Below, piece by piece: positions 18,378 to 26,333 of a DNA stretch of 64,000 bases. Made by a program: the position numbers and the translations under genes. The stretch is from Hyphomicrobiales bacterium (GTDB lineage Bacteria > Pseudomonadota > Alphaproteobacteria > Rhizobiales > Rhizobiaceae), in assembly GCA_900470965.1 (NCBI GenBank), contig UCCS01000079.1, forward strand, positions 302 through 64,301. Direction: 5' to 3'. The notes beneath the pieces are model-generated. The model saw only the letters and a program-made list of their open reading frames with translations. It was not told the origin of the DNA and searched no databases. Numbering within the stretch: position 1 is the first letter of the stretch; each line of letters opens with the position of its first letter.

Positions 18378-18857
18378 ATGAGCCGCCTCGACAGCTTCAT
18401 TCGCCGATTGACGGCTCAACGCGATATTCTCGATGCCATCATCGATCTGGTGGAAGAGGTGGAGGGGCCGGTGCTCGAATTCGGACTCGGCAACGGCCGC
18501 ACCTACGACCATCTGCGCGAGCATTTTCCCGATCGCCGCATCATTGCCTTCGATTGGGAAATACGCTCCTATTCCACCTCCACGCCGCCGGCCGAAAATA
18601 TGGTGACGGGCAATATCCGCGATACCGGCCAGGCGTTCCTCGGGATCAATGCCGCGCTCGCCCATGCCGATATCGGCACCGGCCATGACGAGATCGACGC
18701 CGTGACGCTGACCTGGCTGCCGCAATTGATGGCTGGCGTGCTTACCCATCACGGCATCGCCGTTAGCGGCCTGCCACTGGAACATCCCGAGCTTTTGCCG
18801 CTGCCTCTGCCCGGCGGCATCAAGGAGGGGCGCTATTTTCTCTACCGCCGGAAATAA
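18378..18857 (+). CDS. Small class I SAM-dependent methyltransferase
   Basis: 159 residues. VLEFGLGNGRTYDHLREHF is the SAM-binding motif I (E-x-G-x-G-x-G), followed by RRIIAFDWEIRSY, whose acidic residue would bind the ribose. The protein is short for the class and lacks an added substrate domain, so its methyl acceptor is unknown. The ATG at 18378 has AGGACAAG upstream. It lies 7 bp from the convergent Rrf2 gene and diverges from DUF3095. Confidence 0.78.
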   Translation: MSRLDSFIRRLTAQRDILDAIIDLVEEVEGPVLEFGLGNGRTYDHLREHFPDRRIIAFDWEIRSYSTSTPPAENMVTGNIRDTGQAFLGINAALAHADIGTGHDEIDAVTLTWLPQLMAGVLTHHGIAVSGLPLEHPELLPLPLPGGIKEGRYFLYRRK

Positions 18858-18864
18858 TCCGGGC

Positions 18865-19320
18865 TTATGAGGCGCAGGAATAGGATGTAGCCGAAAGCGC
18901 GGCAAATTTTGCCTCGAAGTCGGCCGCGATTTTGTCCAGCGTCACGCTGCCCAATCGCCGCAGGAGCAGGGCCTGTGCCTCCTTCATCGCACCCTCGATA
19001 GCGGCATTCACGGCCTGTTCCACAAGGCATTTCGGTTGATCGTCGGCTGGGCCGATGGCGAAAAGATGCGGCTCGCCTATGGCGTGGTAGACATCGAGCA
19101 GGGTGATTTCCGACAACGGACGCACCAGCGTCCAACCCCCGCCATGCCCCTTTTCGGAACGGACATAGCCCTGTTCGCGAAGGCCGGCCATGGTGCGGCG
19201 GACGACGACGGGATTGGTGTTCAGCATCTTTGCAATCATTTCGGAGGTCGCCGAATGCTCGTGCCGATCCATGTGGATCAGCACGTGCAGCATGCGTGAA
19301 AGGCGGCTGTCATTGCGCAT
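18865..19320 (-). CDS. Rrf2 family transcriptional regulator
   Basis: 151 residues with an N-terminal winged helix typical of Rrf2 proteins: RLSRMLHVLIHMD, TSEMIAKMLNTNPVVVRRTM (recognition helix region) and GYVRSEKGHGGGWTL (wing with the conserved GxxGG). It has a single conserved-looking Cys at about residue 97 (PKCLVEQAV) and the C-terminal SYSCAS, not the three-cysteine Fe-S cluster set of IscR or NsrR. It thus resembles the YwnA/CymR-like branch that may respond to thiols or disulfides. It is divergent from the thioredoxin-reductase-like gene and probably controls it and itself through the repeats at 19379-19417. Confidence 0.88.
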   Translation of the reverse strand: MRNDSRLSRMLHVLIHMDRHEHSATSEMIAKMLNTNPVVVRRTMAGLREQGYVRSEKGHGGGWTLVRPLSEITLLDVYHAIGEPHLFAIGPADDQPKCLVEQAVNAAIEGAMKEAQALLLRRLGSVTLDKIAADFEAKFAALSATSYSCAS

Positions 19321-19378
19321 AAGATTCTATTCCCGTCGGTCGAATGGGGTCATTATCACAAGTGGATCGTAACAAGAC

Positions 19379-19417
19379 AAGTAACATGATGCTTGACCGT
19401 GCTGTTTCATGTAACTT
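19379..19417. promoter_or_regulatory. Candidate Rrf2 operator: near-perfect inverted repeat
   Basis: AAGTAACATGA (19379-19389) and TCATGTAACTT (19407-19417) are inverted copies with one mismatch, centred 28 bp apart, in the 136-bp gap between the Rrf2 gene and the flavoprotein gene. A third related GTAAC occurs at 19369-19373. Position and symmetry suggest binding by the adjacent regulator; this is inference. Confidence 0.5.
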
Positions 19418-19456
19418 ATGTTGCTTCGTGATTGGGCCAGCGTCAAAGAGGGTTTC

Positions 19457-20362
19457 ATGTCATTCGAGGTCATCGTCATCGGCGGAAATTTCGCCGGCTT
19501 GTCCGCGGCCATGCAGCTTGCCCGGGCGCGCCGTCGCGTTCTGCTTGTCGATGCAGGCGCGCCGCGCAATCGGTTTTCGCAGGCGTCACATGGCTTCCTG
19601 GGCCAGGACGGCCAGACACCGACAGCGATCATGCGGGAGGGAAAGCGGCAGCTTTCGCTTTATCCGACCGTCACCATTCGCGACGGGGAGGTTGTTCAGG
19701 CGCGTGCCGATGGCGACGAATTCGTCATTGGCATCACGGGTGGTGACGAAGAAAGGGCAGCGCGCATCGTCCTGGCAACCGGCATAAGCGACACGCTGCC
19801 TGAAATCCCCGGGCTGCGGGACCGATGGGGGCGCTCCGTGCTGCACTGCCCCTATTGCCACGGTTATGAGGTGAGCGGTGGTAAGCTCGGCGTTCTCGCA
19901 AACCATCCGCATTCGGCACATGCGGCCATGCTAATTCCCGACTGGGGAGAGACAACCTATTTCACCCAAGCGCTGTTCGAGCCGGATGAAGGGCAACTCG
20001 CAGGGCTGACCGCTCGCGGTGTACGGATCGAGCGCAGCCCTGTCGTGGAATTATTGGGCGACACTCCCAGGCTTGAGGCCGTTCGCCTCGGCGATGGCCG
20101 GGTCGTGCGGCTGGACGCTGTGTTCGTCGCTCCGAAAACGGCAATGGCAAGCCCGGTTGCCGAACAACTCGGCTGTGTCTTCGACGACGGTCCGTTCGGC
20201 CCGCTCATCCGGACCGGCGATAACAAGGAAACCTCCGTCAAGGGTGTCTTTGCAGCCGGCGATGCGGCAAGCGCCATGCATAACGCCACGCTCGCTTCCG
20301 CCTCAGGCGTCCTCGCCGGTGTGCATTGCCATCAATCGCTGGCGATACAGCCCACCCGATAG
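19457..20362 (+). CDS. NAD(P)/FAD-dependent oxidoreductase, thioredoxin-reductase-like
   Basis: 301 residues. FEVIVIGGNFAGLSAAMQLA is the FAD-binding GxGxxG-type motif, VLHCPYCHGYEVSGG holds the CPYC redox pair in the position of the thioredoxin reductase CxxC, and VFAAGDAASAMHNATLASASG is the C-terminal FAD motif. It is likely a cytosolic disulfide or flavin reductase; it is distinct from TrxB and belongs to the short bacterial group often placed beside Rrf2 or MarR regulators. ATG 19457 has AGAGGG five bases upstream, which excludes the earlier start at 19418. Regulation by the divergent Rrf2 protein is likely. Confidence 0.87.
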   Translation: MSFEVIVIGGNFAGLSAAMQLARARRRVLLVDAGAPRNRFSQASHGFLGQDGQTPTAIMREGKRQLSLYPTVTIRDGEVVQARADGDEFVIGITGGDEERAARIVLATGISDTLPEIPGLRDRWGRSVLHCPYCHGYEVSGGKLGVLANHPHSAHAAMLIPDWGETTYFTQALFEPDEGQLAGLTARGVRIERSPVVELLGDTPRLEAVRLGDGRVVRLDAVFVAPKTAMASPVAEQLGCVFDDGPFGPLIRTGDNKETSVKGVFAAGDAASAMHNATLASASGVLAGVHCHQSLAIQPTR

Positions 20363-20374
20363 CTCTGCTTCGGT

Positions 20375-21253
20375 CTAAGGCAGGAACAGCACGTCATACT
20401 GATCGAATCCGCCCGGCAGATCACGGACTTTCATCTCCTTCTCGCCGTCCTCGAAGACCACGAGGCAATCCTCGTAGAAGCCTGCGAGCGTGCGAATGAA
20501 GGCCTTTGTGCCCTCCTGGCCGTAAAAGAGCGGCGTGAATTCCATATAGAGAGGCGCGCGGCGGGCAAGCAACGGTAGCATCGAGCGGCAGGCAACCGGC
20601 TCGTAACCCTCGATATCCATCCAGACGAGTCCGATGGCAGTCTGGTCGATGCCGAGCTCGTCGAGGATGCCGGTCACGGACCGCACCGGAACACTGATCT
20701 TCCGGTCGCTGGCGCTCTGGCGGATGGCGCTGCTCTTGCCGTGATTGGCGCTGTTCAAAAAAAAGTCGATCTCGCCTTCACCTTCGCCCGCGGCGCAGTT
20801 GACGAGGCGCACCGTGTCGATAAGACCGTTCTGGCGGATATTTTGTTCCAGAAGGCGGAAATTGCGCGGATCTGGCTCGACGCTGATGATCCCGGCAAAT
20901 GCGCGGGCGAGCGCAAAATAGACTGTCTGTGTGCCGATATTGCCGCCGATCTCCAGCAGCATGCTGCCCTTCTTCAGAAGACCGCGCTGGCGCAGGATCA
21001 CGAGCAGCCGGTCGACTGCCTCGCGCTCGAAATGGCCCTTCCGGAAGACCTTGCGGCCGATATAGTCGGTAGGTGAAAAACTCATCAGATGATCGCCGGC
21101 ATCGATCGTCATGGAGGTGACACGTGGCCCGATATTCTCGATCAGCAGCCGGCGGCCGGGGCGGGTGTCAAAGAAACGTGTGGCCAGCGCATTGCGCGCC
21201 TTACGCAAACGGCGCTTCCAATATTTGCCAGTAAGCCATGCATGGCCGGACAT
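20375..21253 (-). CDS. FkbM family methyltransferase
   Basis: 292 residues. The SAM-binding core is LLEIGGNIGTQTVYFALARAF, followed by ISVEPDPRNFRLLEQNI and VWMDIEGYEPVA, which is the FkbM pattern (P-D-x-x-x-F and D-I-E-G-x-E). FkbM enzymes O-methylate secondary metabolites and sugars; in rhizobia they are often found with polysaccharide or lipid genes. The start ATG overlaps the stop of the cyclase gene upstream as TAATG, so the pair is translated together. The acceptor is unknown. Confidence 0.88.
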   Translation of the reverse strand: MSGHAWLTGKYWKRRLRKARNALATRFFDTRPGRRLLIENIGPRVTSMTIDAGDHLMSFSPTDYIGRKVFRKGHFEREAVDRLLVILRQRGLLKKGSMLLEIGGNIGTQTVYFALARAFAGIISVEPDPRNFRLLEQNIRQNGLIDTVRLVNCAAGEGEGEIDFFLNSANHGKSSAIRQSASDRKISVPVRSVTGILDELGIDQTAIGLVWMDIEGYEPVACRSMLPLLARRAPLYMEFTPLFYGQEGTKAFIRTLAGFYEDCLVVFEDGEKEMKVRDLPGGFDQYDVLFLP

Positions 21254-22968
21254 TATTGTCTTTCCTTGAGCGGTTCGGCGGCTTTCTCTCTCGGAATGAC
21301 GTAGACTTTCAAGGGGAGCGCCCGGCCACGCACATTGATTTCGCAGCTTTCGACCGTTTCCAGATCAATGCCGGCGCCTATCGCGACCGGCTCGGAAATG
21401 ACGATCGCAGCGTTAAGCTCCTTGGCCGCCGTCTCCAGGCGGCTTGCGACATTGACTGTATCGCCGACGGCCGTCAGGCTGCGTACCCGCCCATAGCCCA
21501 TCGTGCCGACGACTGCCGGGCCGGTGTGGATACCGATAACGATCTGCAGCGGCAAAGGCAGTTCGTCGGAAAGTTCGGCGGCAAGCTTTTCCACCTCGGC
21601 AACAATCGCGGTCGCGGCAGCTACCGCCTGCCGGCAGGCTTCCTCAGGCGTGGTGTTGAGGCCGAAGAGTGCCATGGCGCCGTCGCCGATGAATTTGTCG
21701 AGCCGTCCGCCGGCCTGTTCCACCGCCTTGCCGACGATCCCGAAATAGCGGTTGAGCAGGAAGACGACGTCGAAGGGCAGGCGGGTTTCGGTCAGCGTCG
21801 TGAAATGGCGCATGTCGCAGAAGAGCACGGCGATCTCGCGTTCGCGACCGGGGCTGGTTTCCTGGCTGTTAGCGGGAAGGGCAGCCTCTGTCTGCGGCAC
21901 AAGCAGCGGCGCGACGGTCAAGTCCCTATCCGGGCGGAGCTGACAGGCGAGGCGTACGTCGGGTGCCGCATTGATGCGCTTCAGAGTCGTCTGTTCCAGC
22001 TTGTCGGGCGGCGGCAGGGTCCAATAATCGCCGAGGATCTGCACGCGGCAGGTGGAACACTGACCCTTGCCGCCGCAGACCGAATAATGTGGCAGGCCGC
22101 CAAGCCTGCTTGCCTCCAGCACTGTGAAGCCGCGTGGCACGCGCACGGTCTCGCCGCCGGGATAGTGAACTGCGACCTGGTTCGCCCGCTCTTTCAGTCT
22201 GCGGCGCGCCCGTGCCAGGATGACGAGGGCAAGCGCTGCGGAGAAGCTGCCGTAGAGCCCGGCGCGGATCGTCGCGATTTTCTCGCGCGCCTCAGGATCG
22301 TTGTAATAGCGGGTATTGATCGTTTCCAGGTAATGTCCGGATTCGGCCTCGATATAAGAGGGATCGGACAGCGTGCGGCCCATCTCGACGAAACCGAGCA
22401 GCGCCAGCACGGGCAGGAGGATGGCGATGGCCAGAAGTAGCGATGAGGAATTGTCGTACCAGGGCCGATAGCGCAGCCAGAAATGTATGCCGATACAGCC
22501 GTGGATCCAGACGGCAAGCAGGGCGAAAGTCTGGCGTACACCGTCCTTCGGCGAGTTGATCCAGAGCGTGCGAACGATCGTCTCATAATTGTCGGTATAG
22601 CTGTAGAGCGCATGGACGATGCGTGTGCCGATGACATGGTCGATGAGCAGCAGAGGAATCAGAAGGCCGAGAACGATCTGTGCCATTTCGTTCTTCGGCA
22701 TGACGAGGCTGCGACGCATATAGAGCCCACGCAGCACGAGCGTCATGTGGACGAGGACCGAGCCGTAGAAGAGCAGTGTGCCCAGCGGATTGCGCCAGAT
22801 CGCCAGAAACAGCCGGCGCGCATCGTCGGCTGCCGTCAGCGAAACAAGCCCCAACGCATGGTTTGACATATGCAGGATGATGAAGACGAACATCACAAGG
22901 CCGGAACCGAGCCGGGCCTTCCTGATCGTGCGCTCCGAAAAAATCCCTGTGGCCCAGACCGTCGTCAT
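21253..22968 (-). CDS. cyaC: CyaC-type adenylate cyclase: haem-type membrane anchor, [2Fe-2S] domain, class III cyclase
   Basis: 571 residues in three parts. Residues ~15-260 hold about six membrane segments with several His in the membrane (HMSNHALG, LVHMTLVL, LLIDHVIG, WIHGCIGIHFWLRY), as in succinate/fumarate-reductase cytochrome b anchors. Residues ~265-350 are a plant/adrenodoxin-type ferredoxin domain with CGGKGQCSTC (Cys near 298, 304, 307) and a fourth Cys near 341. Residues ~375-560 are a full class III cyclase: LFCDMRHFT and FIGDGAMALFG give the metal Asp pair, Lys in DKFIGD and Asp in VGDTVNVASRLE select adenine, and Asn/Arg complete the site. The architecture matches CyaC of Sinorhizobium meliloti, described as a quinone-responsive diheme-B adenylate cyclase. 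The start at 22968 has AGGA four bases upstream. It is translationally coupled to FkbM. Confidence 0.9.
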   Translation of the reverse strand: MTTVWATGIFSERTIRKARLGSGLVMFVFIILHMSNHALGLVSLTAADDARRLFLAIWRNPLGTLLFYGSVLVHMTLVLRGLYMRRSLVMPKNEMAQIVLGLLIPLLLIDHVIGTRIVHALYSYTDNYETIVRTLWINSPKDGVRQTFALLAVWIHGCIGIHFWLRYRPWYDNSSSLLLAIAILLPVLALLGFVEMGRTLSDPSYIEAESGHYLETINTRYYNDPEAREKIATIRAGLYGSFSAALALVILARARRRLKERANQVAVHYPGGETVRVPRGFTVLEASRLGGLPHYSVCGGKGQCSTCRVQILGDYWTLPPPDKLEQTTLKRINAAPDVRLACQLRPDRDLTVAPLLVPQTEAALPANSQETSPGREREIAVLFCDMRHFTTLTETRLPFDVVFLLNRYFGIVGKAVEQAGGRLDKFIGDGAMALFGLNTTPEEACRQAVAAATAIVAEVEKLAAELSDELPLPLQIVIGIHTGPAVVGTMGYGRVRSLTAVGDTVNVASRLETAAKELNAAIVISEPVAIGAGIDLETVESCEINVRGRALPLKVYVIPREKAAEPLKERQ

Positions 22969-23160
22969 CAATTCCTGTTCTTGAAGCTCAAATCGCAAAT
23001 GCACTAGAGAAGACGAAAAAGGGCGGAATTATCGTCTCGTCTAATCACGATCGCTTCGGTATGTCTGCCTGTATCGTTCAAGGATAGTGACAATAGCGGA
23101 AATTTTCGCTTACGGCGCGAGCGCCGATTGGAAACACACTGTCATACGCGGAGTGTCGCG

Positions 23161-24255
23161 ATGCGGATTGCCTTCTACGCGCCGATGAAGTCGCCGCACC
23201 ATCGGGTGCCCTCAGGTGACCGGTTGATGGCGCGGCTGTTGATCCGGGCGCTGGAAATGGCCGGGCATTCGGTCGAGGTTGTGTCCGAATTCCGCATCCA
23301 TGCTGGCACGCCGGAAGCGGCGGCCGAAGCGCTGGCGAGGGCCAAAGAGGAGCTTGAGCGGCTTCGACGCAAATGGCGGGAGGAGCCGAAGCCGGAGCTC
23401 TGGTTCTGCTATCATCCCTACTACAAGTCCCCCGATCTCTTCGGACCCGCGATCGCGGCGGAATTCACGGTTCCCTACGTTACGGCGGAAGCCTCCTATT
23501 CGCGCAAGCGCGACGGAATGGGGTGGGCCTTGCTCCAGAAATCGGTGGGCGAGGCGATCCGCTGTGCGGCGGTCAATATCGCCTTTACCGAACGCGACTG
23601 GAAAGGATTGGAAGACGTCTTTCCCGAAGCGCGTATTGCCCGAATAAAGCCGTTCATCGACACAGCGTTTTTCGAGACAGTAACGCCTGCTCCCGATCCG
23701 CAACGCTTGGTGAGCGTGGCCATGATGCGGGCCGGTGACAAGATGGAGAGCTACAAGATGCTCGCTGCGGCACTGCGCATGATCGAGGATCGGCCCTGGA
23801 CGCTCGGCATCATTGGCGACGGTCCGTTAAGGGCTGAGGTGGAGGCGCTGTTTGCGGGTTTTGCCCCCAGTCGTATCGACTGGCTCGGCCAGAGGGAGCC
23901 GGAAGAGATAGCCGAACTGCTTTCGAAGAGTGGCATCTATGTGTGGCCAGGCTGCGGCGAAGCCTATGGACTTGCCTATCTCGAAGCGCAGGCGGCGGGT
24001 CTTCCTGTCGTGGCGCAGAAGACCGCCGGCGTGCCTGCCGTGGTGGAGGCCGATATGACCGGGCTACTGACGCCTGATGGCGATATGCAAGCCTATGCGC
24101 GAGCCATTGCCGTACTGCTGGATGACCGGGCGCCCCGTGACGTCATGGCATCCGCCGCCCGCCGCTTCGTCCTCGACGAACGTTCGCTTGCTGGCGCGTC
24201 GAAAGAACTGGATTTGATCCTACGCAATCATGCAGGAGCAGCATATGATCGATAG
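23161..24255 (+). CDS. Glycosyltransferase family 4 protein
   Basis: 364 residues starting MRIAFYAPMKSPHHRVPSGD, with GGAG eight bases upstream. The C-terminal half shows WTLGIIGDGPLRAEVEALF, then GIYVWPGCGEAYGLAYLEAQAAGLPVVA (E-x7-E donor motif) and TAGVPAVVEADMTGLL. It transfers a sugar from a nucleotide donor; specificity is unknown. The end overlaps the start of the deacetylase gene by 11 bp, so the two are coupled and probably act on the same glycan. Confidence 0.9.
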   Translation: MRIAFYAPMKSPHHRVPSGDRLMARLLIRALEMAGHSVEVVSEFRIHAGTPEAAAEALARAKEELERLRRKWREEPKPELWFCYHPYYKSPDLFGPAIAAEFTVPYVTAEASYSRKRDGMGWALLQKSVGEAIRCAAVNIAFTERDWKGLEDVFPEARIARIKPFIDTAFFETVTPAPDPQRLVSVAMMRAGDKMESYKMLAAALRMIEDRPWTLGIIGDGPLRAEVEALFAGFAPSRIDWLGQREPEEIAELLSKSGIYVWPGCGEAYGLAYLEAQAAGLPVVAQKTAGVPAVVEADMTGLLTPDGDMQAYARAIAVLLDDRAPRDVMASAARRFVLDERSLAGASKELDLILRNHAGAAYDR

Positions 24256-25012
24256 CAGTATCCTCGAGCCGTTGTATCGGGAGCTGGAGCGCTGGCGCGA
24301 CGCCGGCCGCGTGGCAAGGCTCTGGCTGCGGGATGACGATGCAATCGAGCCGACGGCGGCGCTGGAGCGACTGCTCGCCGAGACGAAAAACTACGGCATC
24401 CCGATTACGCTTGCGATCATTCCGGCCCTTACCGGCGCACCGCTCGCTCAGCGGCTTGCGGACGAGGCGCATGTCAGTGTCGCGGTTCACGGCTGGGCGC
24501 ATCACAATTATGCCGGACCTGACGACAAGAAACAGGAACTCGGTGGATCACGGCTGGAAGAGACCATTCTCGGCGAGCTCTATGAAGGCTTCCTGAAGTT
24601 GAAGGATCTCTACCCGACACGCTTTCTGACGATGCTGGTTCCGCCCTGGAACAGAATCGACAAGGGTCTCATTCCTAAGCTGTCGGCGCTCGGCTTCGAA
24701 TCCCTTTCGACCTACGGACGCGTCAAGGGCGAAAGCCCGCTTGCCGTCGTCAACTCTCATGTCGACCTTATGGACTGGCACGGCACCCGTGGCGGGCGGC
24801 CGATGGCAGACCTGATCGGCGCACTGGTCGCCGAGCTGCAGGACAGGTTCGAGGGCAGCAGCGAGCCGATCGGCGTGCTCGGGCATCATCTGGTGCATGA
24901 TGCGGCCGCCTGGGATTTCCTTGCCGAACTCTTTGAGGCGACCGCAGGCCACCCCGCTGTGGAATGGGTTTCAGCAGGCACGTTGGTGAAGGATCAGATG
25001 TCGACGACCTGA
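24245..25012 (+). CDS. Polysaccharide deacetylase-like (CE4-fold) protein
   Basis: 255 residues. LWLRDDDAIE supplies the Asp-Asp pair and VSVAVHGWAHHNY the metal-binding H-x3-H region of a NodB/CE4-type deacetylase; the C-terminal GVLGHHLVHD may give the catalytic base. It likely removes an acetyl group from an N- or O-acetylated sugar. No signal peptide is seen, so it may act in the cytosol on a precursor. AGGAG is six bases before ATG 24245. The 3' end overlaps the convergent MBL gene by 19 bp. Confidence 0.82.
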   Translation: MIDSSILEPLYRELERWRDAGRVARLWLRDDDAIEPTAALERLLAETKNYGIPITLAIIPALTGAPLAQRLADEAHVSVAVHGWAHHNYAGPDDKKQELGGSRLEETILGELYEGFLKLKDLYPTRFLTMLVPPWNRIDKGLIPKLSALGFESLSTYGRVKGESPLAVVNSHVDLMDWHGTRGGRPMADLIGALVAELQDRFEGSSEPIGVLGHHLVHDAAAWDFLAELFEATAGHPAVEWVSAGTLVKDQMSTT

Positions 25013-25824
25013 TTGTCGCGGGCGGCAAAGGCACCGGCAAAGGCGGCCTGCGCCTCGCTTTCCATGACGGCAAGCTGTTCATCGGTGCGCGACGGCGCAT
25101 GATGGAACAAGGCGAAGCGCTTTGCGCCTGCCATCTTCGCAAGTTCAGTGCCGTGCTGCCACGTAGAGTGGCCGAAACCCTTGAAGCGCTGCATCTCGTC
25201 TTCGTTATAGGTGCAGTCGTAGACGACGAGATCGGCGTCCTTCATCATCTCAAGCGCCACCGGATCATGCGTGCCCGGAATGTGCTCGATGTCGTAGATC
25301 AGCGCCACGATGCGGCCCTTCCAGTGGATGCGATAACCGATCGCACCGCCCGGATGGTTCAGCATGTATGTCTGCATTTCGACGCCTTCATGCGGGGTCA
25401 GCGTCTGGCCCGCATGGAAATCGCGGAAATTCATCGTCGCCTGACAGATATCGGTCTTTACCGGAAACCAGGGCGGGCTGATGAACTGCTCGACCATCTC
25501 GCGCGTGCTCATCTTGCCGTCCAGATGGCCGGACCAGATGTTGACGTTGATCGACGGGTAGTAGATCGCCTTGAAAAAGGGCAGGCCGATGATGTGATCG
25601 TAATGGCAGTGACTGAAGAAGAGGTCGACATCATGGACCTCATCCGCAAGAAGCGAAAGGCCAGCCTCGCGCAGTCCCGAGCCTGCGTCGAAGATCATCC
25701 GGTGCTCGCCGCAGCGAATTTCTATGCAGGAGGTGTTGCCACCATATCGGTCGAATTCCGGGCCTGACACGGGAATGCTTCCCCGAACGCCCCAAAATTT
25801 TACCTGAAACAGATCGTTACTCAT
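24994..25824 (-). CDS. MBL-fold metallo-hydrolase
   Basis: 276 residues. The metal motif is SHCHYDHIIGLP (H-x-H-x-D-H), with further ligands in MLNHPGGAIGYRI, VYDCTYNED (Asp) and GHSTW. The N-terminal VKFWGVRGSIPVSG and YGGNTSCIEI match the group of beta-lactamase-fold hydrolases related to phosphodiesterases such as PhnP and tRNase Z, so a cyclic-phosphate or phosphodiester substrate is possible, but the family also includes other enzymes. Given nearby cyclase genes, a cNMP-degrading role is worth testing but is speculation. It has its own promoter in the gap at 25825-26240. Confidence 0.83.
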   Translation of the reverse strand: MSNDLFQVKFWGVRGSIPVSGPEFDRYGGNTSCIEIRCGEHRMIFDAGSGLREAGLSLLADEVHDVDLFFSHCHYDHIIGLPFFKAIYYPSINVNIWSGHLDGKMSTREMVEQFISPPWFPVKTDICQATMNFRDFHAGQTLTPHEGVEMQTYMLNHPGGAIGYRIHWKGRIVALIYDIEHIPGTHDPVALEMMKDADLVVYDCTYNEDEMQRFKGFGHSTWQHGTELAKMAGAKRFALFHHAPSRTDEQLAVMESEAQAAFAGAFAARDNQVVDI

Positions 25825-26240
25825 TTTCCTTCAAACCAGCTTTCCCGCTTCGTCATCGTAGTCACCATCGATCCCGATGCGAAGCTGCAGAATTCCACGG
25901 GTTTGCCTATATCCCCTCGCACTCTTCTAACGGCTAGCCGAAGAAGAAGTAGATTTTCCTAAGCAATCGGCTTTTGGCTCAGAATGCAAGCCGGTATGGT
26001 TCGTTTTCTGTAAACGTTCCGGCGTATGCGAGGTCGCGACATTTCCCGCGGGATCATGCGACTTAGATGGTTGCGCGCGACCGAAAATGCAAATCCCCTG
26101 CTTTTGGCGGTGCTGAAGCCGCGGAACGGCCTGAAAAATGCGTCGAAGTTGGACAGCGGCAAAGCGCGGCGGCGTGAAGGCTGCGTGTCCTAGTAGTGGA
26201 CCCCGGCACGAGACGCCAACGTCCGCTTCTGCAGAAGATA
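25825..26240. other. Intergenic region, no gene seen
   Basis: About 415 bp between the divergent MBL gene and the PHO-box cluster. Reading frames of 94-121 codons on the minus strand cross it, but they have no ribosome site, no family resemblance and an amino-acid mix typical of shadow frames. The region has lower GC than its surroundings at 25920-26020. The promoter of the MBL gene must be near 25830-25900. Confidence 0.5.
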
Positions 26241-26284
26241 TTGTCATAAAACTGAAATAGATCTGTCGCAGAGCTGTCATCCGG
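26241..26284 (+). promoter_or_regulatory. PHO-box cluster: four 11-bp repeats (PhoB binding)
   Basis: Four 7-bp half sites are spaced exactly 11 bp apart: TTGTCAT (26241-26247), CTGAAAT (26252-26258), CTGTCGC (26263-26269) and CTGTCAT (26274-26280). The known PhoB site is a direct repeat of CTGTCAT with 4-bp spacers, so the first and last copies match at 6/7 and 7/7. This is strong evidence that the operon starting at 26334 is activated by PhoB under phosphate limitation. A -10-like CATACT lies at 26301-26306. Confidence 0.85.
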
Positions 26285-26291
26285 GGTGCCT

Positions 26292-26324
26292 AAATGTCGC
26301 CATACTTTCTTTAAAGCGACATTT
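26292..26324. repeat. Perfect 9-bp inverted repeat in the leader of the Afu-like operon
   Basis: AAATGTCGC (26292-26300) and GCGACATTT (26316-26324) are perfect inverted copies separated by 15 bp. They lie between the PHO boxes and the ATG at 26334, overlapping the expected -10/+1 region. The site could be an operator for a second regulator or an mRNA hairpin near the ribosome site. Confidence 0.6.
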
Positions 26325-26333
26325 GGTCTGCCC

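Noticed and set aside
26004..26017. GTTCC at 26013-26017 as another stress promoter
   Set aside because: At the required 18-bp distance on the minus strand there is no TT.
25927..26280. 117-codon minus-strand frame in the gap before the PHO boxes
   Set aside because: No ribosome site, no family resemblance, and it crosses the regulatory repeats.
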